Positions 7,843 to 16,621 of a DNA stretch of 64,000 bases are shown here, in pieces. Each line of letters begins with the position of its first letter. The stretch's first letter is position 1. Under the pieces are notes generated by a model. That model did no database searches. It had not been told where the DNA came from and saw nothing but the letters and a program-made list of their open reading frames with translations. A program made the position numbers and the translations under genes. Source of the stretch: Burkholderia sp. SRS-46 (GTDB lineage: Bacteria; Pseudomonadota; Gammaproteobacteria; Burkholderiales; Burkholderiaceae); the NCBI RefSeq assembly GCF_004343775.1, contig NZ_PTXL01000007.1, positions 598,814 through 662,813 on the forward strand, read 5' to 3'.

Positions 7843-9969
7843 TTACGCGGTCACCGGCGCGACCGCCGCCGGATCCGAATAGCTCGGCCGCCCATTCTCG
7901 ACGTGGCCCGCGAAGCGGCGCGAGAACGTGCCGTTCGCGCCGTCGCTCACCGTCACGTCGTACCACTGGTGACTCGACGCGAGCAGCCATTGCTCGACGC
8001 GCTCGTCGCCCGCATGCAGCGTCACCTGCCGCGCCGGCGCGCCGTATGCGTTGTCGGCGAGCGTCAGCGTGACGTGGCCCGTGCCGTGATTGCGCAGCTT
8101 CAGGTACAGGTTGCCGTTCGCGACGTCGTAGCCGGCCTTCACCTCCGGCTGCGCGAGATTGCGGTGGTGCGCGCTCGCAGCCGACACGTTGCCCGAGAAC
8201 ATCCGCACGAAGCCGTTCGGGCCGTACACGGAGAATGCATAGGCGCCGTGCGTCGTCGCCAGGTCGAATTCCGCATGCAGCGTGCGGTGCGCGCCGACCG
8301 TATAGCGCCACGGCCCGTCGGTGCGGTTCGCGGCATAGACGGTGAAGTGCGCGCCCTGGTCGCCGCGGTTCGCGAACTCGATGCGCAGCGTGGCCGCGCC
8401 GGCCACGCTCGCATTGACGTGCAGCTCGTAGGGCAGCGCGCGGGCCGGCCGCACGCCCGGTTCCTGCGGGTCGATCGGGCTCGGCTGCGCCGGCGCGGTC
8501 GGCGCGGGCTGCGACGTGCATTGCTGGTCGGCGATCGAACGGTACTGGCTGGTGTCGGGCAGCGGCGGGAACGTCGCGTCCTGCGTGCGGAAATCGAATA
8601 CGGCGGTCAGGTCGCCGCAGACGGTGCGCCGCCACGGCGTGATGTTCGGCTCGTCGACGCCGAAGCGCGCGCCGATGAAGCGGATCACCGACGTATGGTC
8701 GAACACCTGCGAGCACACGAAGCCGCCCTTGGTCCACGGCGACACGACCGTCATCGGCACGCGCGGGCCGAGGCCGTACGGCAGGCCGTCGGCCGTGTAG
8801 CTGCCGCCGCGCCCCGGGTTCACGACGGTATGCAGCTCGCCGTCGGTCGTGACCGTCGACGCGCCCTGCGCGGCCGACGTCGGCGGCTGCGGCGGCACGA
8901 TGTGGTCGAAGAAGCCGTCGTTTTCGTCGTACATGATGAACAGCACCGTCTTGCGCCACACGTCCGGGTTCGCGATGAGCGCATCGAGGATCTGCGACGT
9001 GTAGTTCGCGCCGTACGCGGGCGTGTATTTCGGGTGCTCGGAGAACACCGCGGGCGGCAGCAGCCACGACACCTGCGGCAGCCGGTCGTTGATCACGTCG
9101 TGCTTCAGGTCGTCGAGCGTGCGCACCGTCTGCGCACGCTGGTACAGCGACGAGCCCGGCTGCGCGTTGATGAAGTTCTCGAAGTTCTGCAGGATGTTCG
9201 TGCCGTAGTTGCCGTTGTACGGGTCGGCCCACGTCAGGCCCTGCTGGTAGACCTGCCACGAGACGCCGCGCGCCTCGAGCCGCTCGGGGAAGGTTTGCCA
9301 CGAGAGCAACTGGTACGCGGGCGGCAGGTCGCCGTCGACGTAGTCGGCGTTGTCGAGCAGCGGGCCGCCGAACTTGCCGGTCGGATCGATCGTGCCCGTC
9401 ATCAGGTACGCGCGGTTCGGGTGCGTCGGGCCCGGCAGCGAGCAGAAGTACTGGTCGCAGACGGTGAACGCATCGGCGAGCGCGTAATGGAACGGGATGT
9501 CCTCGCGCACGTGATAGCCCATCGTCATGTCGGTCTTGTTCGCGGGCCACTGGTCGTAGCGGCCGCCGTCGATCGCCGCGTGGGTCTTCGCCCACGAGTG
9601 GTCGAGCGCGCCGATGCACTGCGCGCTCGTCGTCTTCGTGTCGAGCCGGAACGGCAGCATCGGTTTCGACGGATCGGCCTTCGACGGCTGGTTCCACACC
9701 GGCTTGCCGTTCGGCAGCGGAATCGGGAAGCGGTCGTTGTAGCCGCGCACACCGCGCAGGTGTCCGAAGTAATGGTCGAACGAACGGTTTTCCTGCATGA
9801 ACACGACGATGTGCTCGACATCGCGGATCGTGCCGGTGCCGCGCGCGGCCGGAATCGCGAGTGCGCGGCGGATCGATTCGGGGAAGGTGTTGAGCGCGAC
9901 GGCGGCGCCCGCAGATTGTGCGACGGTGTGCAGGAAACGGCGGCGGCTGGATGACGTCATGTTTTTCAC
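7843..9969 (-). CDS. phospholipase C (non-haemolytic PlcN type, phosphoesterase family), Tat-exported
   Basis: This 708-residue enzyme cleaves phosphatidylcholine-type lipids to diacylglycerol and a phosphorylated head group outside the cytoplasm. A twin-arginine signal is visible at residues 7-28 (SSRRRFLHTVAQSAGAAVAL). The phosphoesterase domain starts at about residue 50 with IVVFMQENRSFDHYFGHLRG and includes MYDENDGFFDHIVPP. Two C-terminal beta domains of the bacterial PLC type follow from about residue 490. Length and order match Pseudomonas and Burkholderia phospholipases C. Some homologues are acid phosphatases. The gene is followed by a hairpin at 7775, and a small lipoprotein gene lies just upstream. 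Confidence 0.92.
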   Translation of the reverse strand: MKNMTSSSRRRFLHTVAQSAGAAVALNTFPESIRRALAIPAARGTGTIRDVEHIVVFMQENRSFDHYFGHLRGVRGYNDRFPIPLPNGKPVWNQPSKADPSKPMLPFRLDTKTTSAQCIGALDHSWAKTHAAIDGGRYDQWPANKTDMTMGYHVREDIPFHYALADAFTVCDQYFCSLPGPTHPNRAYLMTGTIDPTGKFGGPLLDNADYVDGDLPPAYQLLSWQTFPERLEARGVSWQVYQQGLTWADPYNGNYGTNILQNFENFINAQPGSSLYQRAQTVRTLDDLKHDVINDRLPQVSWLLPPAVFSEHPKYTPAYGANYTSQILDALIANPDVWRKTVLFIMYDENDGFFDHIVPPQPPTSAAQGASTVTTDGELHTVVNPGRGGSYTADGLPYGLGPRVPMTVVSPWTKGGFVCSQVFDHTSVIRFIGARFGVDEPNITPWRRTVCGDLTAVFDFRTQDATFPPLPDTSQYRSIADQQCTSQPAPTAPAQPSPIDPQEPGVRPARALPYELHVNASVAGAATLRIEFANRGDQGAHFTVYAANRTDGPWRYTVGAHRTLHAEFDLATTHGAYAFSVYGPNGFVRMFSGNVSAASAHHRNLAQPEVKAGYDVANGNLYLKLRNHGTGHVTLTLADNAYGAPARQVTLHAGDERVEQWLLASSHQWYDVTVSDGANGTFSRRFAGHVENGRPSYSDPAAVAPVTA

Positions 9970-10002
9970 CTCGAGTCTGCGTACGGGGACGGAAACGGCG
10001 GA

Positions 10003-10278
10003 TCAGCCCGGTGTCGATGCCGCCGATGCGGCGGCGGCCGGCTTGCCGCTTTCGTCGTCGTCGTCCGGCGGATAGTGGACGACGGGTGGCGCGAGCGGCG
10101 CGGCGCCCGACACGGCGCTGCCGCCGGGCGCGGCACGGTTGAACGCGCTCGCGGAGCCGGTCGACGCGCCGCCCGGTTGCGCACCGTCGGTCGCATGCGC
10201 GCCGTGCGAAGCGTCGTCGCTGCAGGCGGCTGCGGACAGCGCGGCACACAGGGCGAGGGCGGTGGCAAAGCGGCGCAT
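10003..10278 (-). CDS. small putative lipoprotein
   Basis: This 91-residue product begins with a signal sequence (MRRFATALALCAALSAAAC) whose cysteine 19 is a plausible lipidation site, although position -3 is Ala rather than Leu. The mature part is short, low in complexity and rich in Ala, Gly, Ser and Pro, with an acidic DDDDES cluster. No known domain is recognised. It lies 33 bases upstream of the phospholipase C gene on the same strand, so it may be co-transcribed with it. A role in PLC release or folding would be a guess. Confidence 0.6.
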   Translation of the reverse strand: MRRFATALALCAALSAAACSDDASHGAHATDGAQPGGASTGSASAFNRAAPGGSAVSGAAPLAPPVVHYPPDDDDESGKPAAAASAASTPG

Positions 10279-10417
10279 CGGGAGTCTCCTGCAAGGGCTG
10301 ATTTCGATCGTCCGCCAGTATGACGAACCGATGAGGCGTTTCAGTGAATCGTTTGCGACCGCGGCGTGATCTCGGAACGCTTTCGGCGCGATGACGAAAG
10401 GCTTTCGGCGGCGCGTG

Positions 10418-11338
10418 TCAGCGGCGCGGCGTGCGGCGGCGCACTTCGCTGCGCAGCCAGTCGAGCCAGGTGCGGATCGCCGCCTCCTTCGGGTGATCGG
10501 GGCGCCACACCACGTAGTGCGCGTACACGTCGGTGATGCGGACCGTCGACACGCGCACGAGCGTGCCCGCCGCCAGCTCGGGCTCGATCAGCGAGCGGCG
10601 CGCGAGCGCGACGCCGCGCCCGCGCAGGGTCGCGTCGATCAGCGCGTTCGCGTCGGTGAAGCGCGGGGCGCGCGCGGATTCGGTGAGGTCGAGGCGCGCG
10701 GCCTGGAACCATGGCTCCCACGGCTGCGCGGGATGGCGCAGCAGCGTCGCGTGCACGAGGTCGGCCGGCGCGCGCGGCGCGACGCCGTCGCGATTGCGGT
10801 ACGCGGGGCTCGCGACCGGAAACACCGTCTCGTTCATCAGCTTCTCGGCGACGACGCCCGGCCACGTGCCGGGGCCGTAGCGCAGCGCGACGTCGATGCG
10901 GTCGCGCTTGCGCAGCGGTGCGAGCGCGGGGTCCGGATGCAGCGCGATGTCGATGTGCGGATGCGCGGCCGCGAAGCGCGGCAGGCGCGGCGCGAGCCAG
11001 CGTTCGGCGACGCTCGGCAGCACGCTGACGTCGAGCGTCACGGCGCGCGCACGCGGCCGGCCGCGCGGCTCGCGCGCCGGTTCGAACGCGCGTTCGAGCA
11101 CGCTCAGGCCCTGGCGAACCTGCAGCGCGAGCGCGTGCGCGGCGTGCGTCGGGGTGGCGCCGTCGCGTTCGCGCGTGAACAGCGGGTAGCCGAGCCGCGC
11201 CTCGAGCGCGCGAACGTGCTGGCTCACCGCGCCTTGCGTCAGCGCGAGCGCGTCGGCCGCGCGCGTGAAGCTCTGCAGCCGCACGGCGGCTTCGAACGCG
11301 CGCAGCGTCTGCAGCGGGGGAAGATGGATGGGTCGCAT
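10418..11338 (-). CDS. LysR family transcriptional regulator (GcvA-like)
   Basis: This 306-residue regulator has the LysR helix-turn-helix at residues 5-65 (LQTLRAFEAAVRLQSFTRAA, then ALTQGAVSQHVRALEARLGY). A periplasmic-binding-like effector domain runs from about 95 to 295. The start MRPIHLPPL at 11338 matches the GcvA-like N-terminus; an in-frame ATG at 11356 would add six residues. It is divergent from the glutathione S-transferase gene at 11452 across 113 bases and probably regulates it. The inducer is unknown. Confidence 0.9.
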   Translation of the reverse strand: MRPIHLPPLQTLRAFEAAVRLQSFTRAADALALTQGAVSQHVRALEARLGYPLFTRERDGATPTHAAHALALQVRQGLSVLERAFEPAREPRGRPRARAVTLDVSVLPSVAERWLAPRLPRFAAAHPHIDIALHPDPALAPLRKRDRIDVALRYGPGTWPGVVAEKLMNETVFPVASPAYRNRDGVAPRAPADLVHATLLRHPAQPWEPWFQAARLDLTESARAPRFTDANALIDATLRGRGVALARRSLIEPELAAGTLVRVSTVRITDVYAHYVVWRPDHPKEAAIRTWLDWLRSEVRRRTPRR

Positions 11339-11451
11339 GGCAGGTATTAGTAGCACTCATGCCTGCGCACGACAATTCATCGTTTGTCGGTGCCGTCGCG
11401 GCGTTCCTACACTCGCAGCCATCTTCCACACGGCTGCAAGGCCACGTCCAC

Positions 11452-12090
11452 ATGAACGCCTATCGTCTCTACTATTCGCCCGGCGCGTGCTCGCTCGCCG
11501 CGCACATCGCGCTCGAGGAAACCGGCGCGCCGTTCGACACGGAAATCGTGTCGGTCTCGCACGGCGACAACCTGCGTGCGCACTATCTCTCGATCAATCC
11601 GAAGGCGCGCGTGCCGGCGCTCGCGATTCCCGGCGAGCCGCGCGCGCTCACCGAAACGCCGGCGATCCTCGGCTATCTCGCGCGCCGTCATCCCGATGCG
11701 CGGCTGCTGCCGCTCGACGATCCGCTGCGCGACGCGCGCTGCCAGGAATGGCTCGCGTGGCTCGTCGGCTGGGTGCATGGAGTCGGCTACGGCGCGTTGT
11801 GGCGGCCGGGCCGCTTCATCGACGATGCGTCGGTGCACGGTGCGATCAGCGCGCACGGACGCGGGGTGATCGACGCGGCGAACGCGACGATCGAAGCCGC
11901 GCTGGTCGACGGGCGCGACTGGGCGGAGCCGGGCGGGTATTCGATCGTCGATCCGTTCCTGTTCGTGCTGTATCGCTGGGGCGTCGCGATCGGGCTCGAC
12001 ATGACGCGGCATGCCGCGTGGAGCGCGCATGCGCAACGCGTCGCCGCGCGGCCGGCCGCGCGGCGCGCGCTGGCGCGGGAAGGGCGCTGA
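11452..12090 (+). CDS. glutathione S-transferase
   Basis: This 212-residue cytosolic GST conjugates or binds glutathione. The N-terminal thioredoxin-like domain (1-80) opens with MNAYRLYYSPGACSLAAHIA, where the catalytic Ser/Cys lies in the beta-class position. KARVPALAIPGEPRALTETPA holds the cis-Pro and the glutathione-binding Glu-Thr. The all-helical domain covers about 90-205. The ATG at 11452 is chosen since it places the first strand correctly; an upstream ATG at 11359 would overlap the LysR promoter. It is divergent from LysR. Confidence 0.92.
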   Translation: MNAYRLYYSPGACSLAAHIALEETGAPFDTEIVSVSHGDNLRAHYLSINPKARVPALAIPGEPRALTETPAILGYLARRHPDARLLPLDDPLRDARCQEWLAWLVGWVHGVGYGALWRPGRFIDDASVHGAISAHGRGVIDAANATIEAALVDGRDWAEPGGYSIVDPFLFVLYRWGVAIGLDMTRHAAWSAHAQRVAARPAARRALAREGR

Positions 12091-12163
12091 CGGTGCGGCC
12101 GCGCCGGCCGGCGGACGACGCGCGTCGCGCAGGCGCAGCCGTCGTTCGCGCGGCCCGTCGAAC

Positions 12164-13429
12164 TCATGCCCGCGCCGGGCGCGGAAACAGCGGCCAGGTC
12201 GCGCATGCGCACGCGGCGGCCGCCAGCCAGACGACGCTCCACGACGCATGCGCGAGCAGCGGCGGGATCGCGAGCGGGGTCGCGAACAGGCCGAGGTAGA
12301 CGCAGGTGTTCGCCATCCCGAGCGCGGTGCCGGCGTGGTTCGCGCCGGCGAGCGTCGCGAGTTCGGTGTACGCGACGCCATGCCATGCGGACACGCAGAC
12401 GCCCGCGAACACCAGCACCGCGACGATCGCGATGCCCGGCAGCTGCGGATGCGCGGCGGTCACGGCCGCGAGCAGCGCGAACGACGCGACCGCGACGAGC
12501 ACCGAGCCGCGCAGGTAGGCCCGCCGGTTGCCGCGCCGGTCCGTATGGCGGCCGCTCCACACGCGCATCGCCATCGCGCCGGCCTGCAACGCGACCATCG
12601 CCGTGCTGATGCCCGCGAGACCGAGCCCGATGTGGTCGTGCAGGAACACGGTCGCGAACGTGACCACCGCGAACTGCGGCGCGCACAGCAGGCCGATGCC
12701 GAGCACGATCCGCCAGACCGGGCCGCTCGCGAGCGGCGAGCGGGCGCGCGGCGCGGGGTGTCCGGTGGCGTGCGCGGGTGCGGCGGCGGGGCTGTCCGGC
12801 GGTTCGTGCAGCCAGCGCCAGGTGAGCGCGGCCGACACCGCGCACAGCAGCGCGAGCGCGCCGAACACCGCGGCGAACCCGACGTGCGACGCGAGCGACG
12901 GCAGCAGCGCCGCGCCGACGCCGCCGCCGAACGGCACGGCGGTCTGGCGGATGCTCATCGCAAGCCCGCGCTCGCCTTCGCCGAACCAGCGCATCACCGC
13001 GCGTCCGCTCGAGCCGTTGACGCTGCCGCCGAGCAGCCCGACGACGAACATCGCGGCCGCGACCCGCGCGAGCGGCGGCACCGAATGCGCGGACGGCGCG
13101 ATCGCGCAGGCCATCAGCGCGAGCATCGCGGCGGTCGCGACGAGCCCCGACAGCAGCATGCGGCGGTCGCCGAAGCGGTCGGCGGCGATGCCCCACGGCA
13201 GCTCGGACAGCGCGACACCGAGACCGAGCGCGCCGAGCACGATGCCGAGCGCGCCGTTGTCGAGGCGATAGTCGGCGCGCATCCAGACGGCCGTGGTCGG
13301 GATGCCGGTCGCGGCGGCGGAGAAGCTCATGTTCGCGGCGACGCCGGCGGCGAGCACGCGCCAGCGGTGGGCGGGGCCGCGCGCGGCGTGGGCCGGCGAC
13401 GAGCGGACGAAGGGGGCGCAGGTATCCAT
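12164..13429 (-). CDS. MFS transporter
   Basis: This inner-membrane major-facilitator protein has 421 residues from the ATG at 13429. About twelve hydrophobic helices are visible, with an MFS loop 2-3 motif (GIAADRFGDRRML) and an analogous loop WSGRHTDRRGNRRAYL in the second half. An in-frame ATG at 13483 would add 18 residues, but it lies inside an inverted repeat likely to be an operator, so the shorter form is preferred. The gene is divergent from the LysR gene at 13528. The substrate is unknown; efflux or sugar/acid uptake are both possible. Confidence 0.88.
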   Translation of the reverse strand: MDTCAPFVRSSPAHAARGPAHRWRVLAAGVAANMSFSAAATGIPTTAVWMRADYRLDNGALGIVLGALGLGVALSELPWGIAADRFGDRRMLLSGLVATAAMLALMACAIAPSAHSVPPLARVAAAMFVVGLLGGSVNGSSGRAVMRWFGEGERGLAMSIRQTAVPFGGGVGAALLPSLASHVGFAAVFGALALLCAVSAALTWRWLHEPPDSPAAAPAHATGHPAPRARSPLASGPVWRIVLGIGLLCAPQFAVVTFATVFLHDHIGLGLAGISTAMVALQAGAMAMRVWSGRHTDRRGNRRAYLRGSVLVAVASFALLAAVTAAHPQLPGIAIVAVLVFAGVCVSAWHGVAYTELATLAGANHAGTALGMANTCVYLGLFATPLAIPPLLAHASWSVVWLAAAACACATWPLFPRPARA

Positions 13430-13477
13430 GGGGCGGGATGGCGAAGTGAGGTTGACGGGCACAGTCTCGCGCCGTAC

Positions 13478-13511
13478 ATTCATCCTGAAAATCGGAAAGT
13501 TTTTGATGAAT
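13478..13511. promoter_or_regulatory. candidate operator between MFS and LysR genes
   Basis: ATTCATC (13478-13484) and GATGAAT (13505-13511) form a perfect 7-base inverted repeat separated by 20 bases that include an A/T-rich centre (GAAAGTTTTT). It lies in the divergent promoter of the LysR/MFS pair, where LysR proteins usually bind. The arms being this far apart would suit two dimer half-sites. Confidence 0.45.
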
Positions 13512-13527
13512 CGTTCGATAAAACAGG

Positions 13528-14553
13528 ATGGTTGGGATGGCTCGAAACGATGCGGCGGGCGGGCGGAAGTCGGCGGCGCGGGCGGCGGGGGCGGACATGT
13601 CGGCGATGGCCCAGCCGAACTTCGACCTTGCCGCGCTGCGCAGCCTGGTGGCCGGCGTGGACCTCGGCAGCTTCGCGAAGGCGGCGGATCGGGTCGCGCG
13701 CTCGTCGTCGGCGGTGAGCGCGCAGATCCGCAAGCTCGAGGAGCAGGCGGGCACGCCGCTGTTCGTCAAGGCGGGGCGCGGGCTCGCGCTGACCGATGCC
13801 GGCGACGCGATGCTGCGCTACGCGCGGCGGATGATCGAGCTGAACGACGAGGCGGCCGCCGCCGTGCGCGGCGCGACGCTCGACGGCTGGGTGCGGATCG
13901 GCCTGCAGGAGGATTTCGGCGAAGCGATCCTGCCGGGCGTGCTGGGCCGCTTCGCGCGTGCGCATCCGCAGGTGCGGATCGAGGCGCGCGTCGCGCGCAA
14001 CGCCGACCTGCTCGAGCGGCTCGACGCGAACCAGCTCGACCTCGCGCTGCTGTGGGGCGATGGCGCGTCGGCTGCATTCGTCGCGCGCACGGGGATCGGC
14101 AGCGAGGAGATCGCGCGCGTGCCGATGCGGTGGGTTGGAGCGGCCGGCTCAGGCGAGGCCGGCGAAGCGGGCGCGCAGTCCGCTTACACGCGCGACGAGC
14201 CTCTGCCTCTTGTCATGTTCGACCGGCCGTGCCGCTTCTTCGCGGCGGCGACGGACGCGCTCGATCGCGCGGGCGTGCCGTGGCGCGTCGCGTTCACGAC
14301 GCCGAGCCTCGCGGGCCTGTGGGCCGCCGCGGCGGCGGGCCTCGGGCTGACGGTGCGCTCGCACCACGGGCTGCCCCCGTCGGTGCGCCTGCTCGACGCC
14401 GCGCCGCTCGGCCTGCCCGAATTGCCGAGCCTGCCGCTGATGCTGCTGCGCCGGGCGTCGTCGGCGACGCCGGCTGTCGATCGGCTCGCAACGATCATGA
14501 CGCAGGCGGTGAGTGGGGTGACGGAGGGCACGGTTGTGGCGTTCGCGGCCTGA
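13528..14553 (+). CDS. LysR family transcriptional regulator
   Basis: This 341-residue regulator has its helix-turn-helix at about residues 33-90 (LAALRSLVAGVDLGSFAKAA, then ARSSSAVSAQIRKLEEQAG) and an effector domain at 115-330. The N-terminus is longer than usual, and M24 or M27 could be the true start because the DNA-binding domain begins at about 31. It is divergent from the MFS gene and probably controls it. The insertion GSGEAGEAGAQ in the effector domain is low in complexity. Confidence 0.88.
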   Translation: MVGMARNDAAGGRKSAARAAGADMSAMAQPNFDLAALRSLVAGVDLGSFAKAADRVARSSSAVSAQIRKLEEQAGTPLFVKAGRGLALTDAGDAMLRYARRMIELNDEAAAAVRGATLDGWVRIGLQEDFGEAILPGVLGRFARAHPQVRIEARVARNADLLERLDANQLDLALLWGDGASAAFVARTGIGSEEIARVPMRWVGAAGSGEAGEAGAQSAYTRDEPLPLVMFDRPCRFFAAATDALDRAGVPWRVAFTTPSLAGLWAAAAAGLGLTVRSHHGLPPSVRLLDAAPLGLPELPSLPLMLLRRASSATPAVDRLATIMTQAVSGVTEGTVVAFAA

Positions 14554-14636
14554 TTCCGATCGGCCGGCATGCGTTCGGTTGCCCGTTCGGCCAACTGGAT
14601 CGACTGGCCGAATCTCGTGACAATGGTGGTCACTCA

Positions 14637-14876
14637 ATGGAGCCCATCATGCAGAACGCAAACCTCCACGACGCCGCGCTCGATCTGTCGCGGCTCGTCG
14701 ATGCCGCGATCGCCGGCGAGAACGTCGTGATCTCGCAGGACGGCAAGCCCTCGGTCCGGCTCGTGCCGCTCAAGCCCATCCACCAGTTTGGCCTCCTCAA
14801 GGGGCAGATATGGATCGCCGACGACTTTGATGCGCCGCTTCCCGACGACTTGCTGGATGCGTTCGAAGGGAAGTAA
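14637..14876 (+). CDS. Phd/YefM-type antitoxin (VapB-like)
   Basis: This 79-residue protein is the probable antitoxin to the PIN ribonuclease that follows. The Phd/YefM pattern is clear: LDLSRLVDAAIAGENVVISQ, then DGKPSVRLVPL, for dimerisation and DNA binding. A C-terminal tail (WIADDFDAPLPDDLLDAFEG) would neutralise the toxin. The usual role is DNA-binding autorepression plus toxin inhibition. The ATG at 14637 or 14649 could start it. Its TAA overlaps the toxin ATG (TAATG at 14874-14878), typical of such pairs. Confidence 0.87.
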   Translation: MEPIMQNANLHDAALDLSRLVDAAIAGENVVISQDGKPSVRLVPLKPIHQFGLLKGQIWIADDFDAPLPDDLLDAFEGK

Positions 14877-15256
14877 TGCGCTTGCTGTTCGATACGCACA
14901 TCTTTCTCTGGATGTGGGCCAATGATCCGAAACTGAGCGTTCGCGCGCGCAGGCTGATCGCCGCCGCCGATGAAGTGTTCATCAGCAGCGCGAGCATCTG
15001 GGAAGTGGCGATCAAGGCCGGCAGGGGAAAGCTGGACGTCGATGTGGATCGGCTGGTCGATGCGATCAAGACGAGCAAGTACAACGAACTGCCGGTTCGG
15101 GCCGCGCACGGCGCGGCCGTGCGCAACCTGCCCCATTATCATCGCGACCCGTTCGACCGCTTGCTCGTTGCGCAGGCGTGGTGCGAGCCGCTGTTGCTCG
15201 TCACTGCCGATGGCCACCTTGCACAATACGGCGCGTCCCGAATCCTGACGGTTTGA
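14876..15256 (+). CDS. PIN-domain toxin ribonuclease (VapC-like)
   Basis: This 126-residue PIN-domain protein cleaves RNA when unrestrained. The acidic metal-binding residues are all present: D6 in LLFDTHIFLW, E43 in ASIWEVAIKAG, D91 and D94 in HRDPFDRLLVAQA, and D112 in VTADGHL. Length is normal. It overlaps the antitoxin by one base, so the two are translationally coupled. The pair lies between a LysR gene and a DapA-family gene. The RNA target cannot be inferred. Confidence 0.9.
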   Translation: MRLLFDTHIFLWMWANDPKLSVRARRLIAAADEVFISSASIWEVAIKAGRGKLDVDVDRLVDAIKTSKYNELPVRAAHGAAVRNLPHYHRDPFDRLLVAQAWCEPLLLVTADGHLAQYGASRILTV

Positions 15257-15278
15257 AACAGTTTCGGGACCGAAATCC

Positions 15279-16172
15279 CTACGCCGCCGCGACCGCCGGC
15301 GTGGACGCTTCCAGCGCCGCGTGCAGCGCATCCAGCTTCACCCGCAGTGCGTCGCTCGCCGGCACGAACGGCAGCCGCAAGCCGTCCTCGCACCAGCCCT
15401 GCGCGGCCAGCAGCGCCTTGACCGGCGCCGGATTCGGCTCCGCGAACAGCGCCGCGACGAGCGGCTGCAGCGCGACCGAGAGCCGCCGCGCGTCGGCGAG
15501 CCGGCCGGCGCGCAGCAGCGCGTCGATGCGCACGTGCCACTCGGGCAGCAGGTGCGCGCTGCTCGCGATCGTCCCGTGCGCGCCCGCGCATAGCGCCGCG
15601 AAGTTCTGGTTGTCGTCGCCGGACAGGATCGCGAGCGGCGTCTCGTGCACGAGGCGCGTCATCCGCTCGATGCTGCCGCCGCATTCCTTGACGCCCGCGA
15701 CACGCGGATCGCGCGCGAGCGCCTGCAGCGTTTCCAGCTCGACGTTCACGCCGGTGCGGTACGGGATGTTGTAGACGAGCACCGGCAGGTCGGCGGCTTC
15801 GACGACCGCCTCGACGTGCCGCCGGATTCCGTCCTGCGTCGGCCGCACGTAGACGGGCGGCGTGACGAGCAACCCGTCCGGGCGGAGCGCCGCGAGTTCG
15901 CGCGCACGGGCCGCGGCGAAATGCGTCGCGCTCGCGGTCAGCCCGACGACGATCGGAAGGCCCGGCGCCGCGTCGCGCACCGTTGCGAACACCGCATCCT
16001 GTTCGCGCGCATCGAGCAGCGCGCCTTCGCCCGTCGTCGCACCGGCGACGAACCCGGCGATGCCGGTCGCCGCGTAGCGGCGGGTCAGCCGCGCGAGCGC
16101 CGCGTGATCGATTGCGCCATCGTGAAACGGCGTGATGAGCGGCAGCCAGATACCTTCGAAACGTGTTTGCAT
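15279..16172 (-). CDS. dihydrodipicolinate synthase family (DapA-like) aldolase/lyase
   Basis: This 297-residue class I aldolase forms a Schiff base. K162 in AGVKECGG is the Schiff-base lysine, Y134 in VYNIPYRTG the proton relay, and T46-T47 in GATTGEG binds the 2-oxoacid. The superfamily includes dihydrodipicolinate synthase, N-acetylneuraminate lyase, KDG aldolase and others; housekeeping dapA is usually in a different context, so this copy may be catabolic. The start MQTRFEGIWLPLITPF at 16172 matches the family. It converges with the toxin gene. Confidence 0.85.
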   Translation of the reverse strand: MQTRFEGIWLPLITPFHDGAIDHAALARLTRRYAATGIAGFVAGATTGEGALLDAREQDAVFATVRDAAPGLPIVVGLTASATHFAAARARELAALRPDGLLVTPPVYVRPTQDGIRRHVEAVVEAADLPVLVYNIPYRTGVNVELETLQALARDPRVAGVKECGGSIERMTRLVHETPLAILSGDDNQNFAALCAGAHGTIASSAHLLPEWHVRIDALLRAGRLADARRLSVALQPLVAALFAEPNPAPVKALLAAQGWCEDGLRLPFVPASDALRVKLDALHAALEASTPAVAAA

Positions 16173-16269
16173 GCAAAGCCTCTTGTGGAATCGGATATGG
16201 GAGAGAACCGTTCCGCCGGCGGGGGGCCGGAACAAGGCATGCAAGCGAGGAGAGAAAAACGACCTGCGG

Positions 16270-16301
16270 GCATCCCGTCCGGCATTCGCCTGACGGGACG
16301 C
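16270..16301. repeat. GC-rich hairpin upstream of the DapA-like gene
   Basis: GCATCCCGTC (16270-16279) pairs with GACGGGACGC (16292-16301) with a single mismatch around a 12-base loop. It lies about 100 bases upstream of the DapA-like start, on the minus-strand leader. It could be an attenuator stem or a chance palindrome. Confidence 0.3.
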
Positions 16302-16483
16302 AACATCCCCGTCAGTCGAGGAGTCGTTTTTTCAGTTTCAGCCCGGCCGCGCGTGCGCCTGCCGCGACGGCGGCAAGGAGGGCGTGCGAGCGCAGGACAT
16401 CGGACATGGAGGAACCGTGAAGTGGGCTGAACGGCGATCTTAGCATCACTCCCGCCGCGGGTGCGAGCGGCTGCCGCCGACAT

Positions 16484-16524
16484 AGCAGAAATCCTGCTTT
16501 GCTTTCCACGACAGATTGGAAAGC
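16484..16524. promoter_or_regulatory. two inverted repeats in the sbp promoter region
   Basis: AGCAG (16484-16488) pairs with CTGCT (16494-16498) over AAATC. GCTTTCC (16501-16507) pairs with GGAAAGC (16518-16524) over ten bases. Both are just upstream of the TAGAAT hexamer at about 16541. A LysR-type sulfur regulator such as CysB or Cbl would be the obvious candidate, but no consensus was matched. Confidence 0.4.
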
Positions 16525-16621
16525 GCCGCGCGGCCGGCCGCTAGAATGCCCGATTACGTTTCGATGACAGCGCGTGCGCGCGCCGTCACGCATCAACCAC
16601 TGGAAGCGGGGCATTTCAACG

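Larger units (their letters stand above)
16173..16621. other. 449-base intergenic region between DapA-like gene and sbp
   Basis: No supported gene lies here. It holds a GC-rich hairpin at 16270-16301, two inverted repeats at 16484-16498 and 16501-16524, and a TAGAAT hexamer at about 16541 that could be the -10 element of sbp. A 31-codon reading frame on the minus strand (16312-16407) lacks a ribosome-binding site. Confidence 0.6.

Noticed and set aside
7715..10294. 859-codon minus-strand frame overlapping the phospholipase gene
   Set aside because: Arg/Pro-rich shadow with no domain. The PLC frame 7843-9969 has the Tat signal and catalytic motifs.
16312..16407. 31-codon minus-strand frame upstream of the DapA-like gene
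   Set aside because: No ribosome-binding site and a common Ala/Arg-rich composition. Not supported as a gene.
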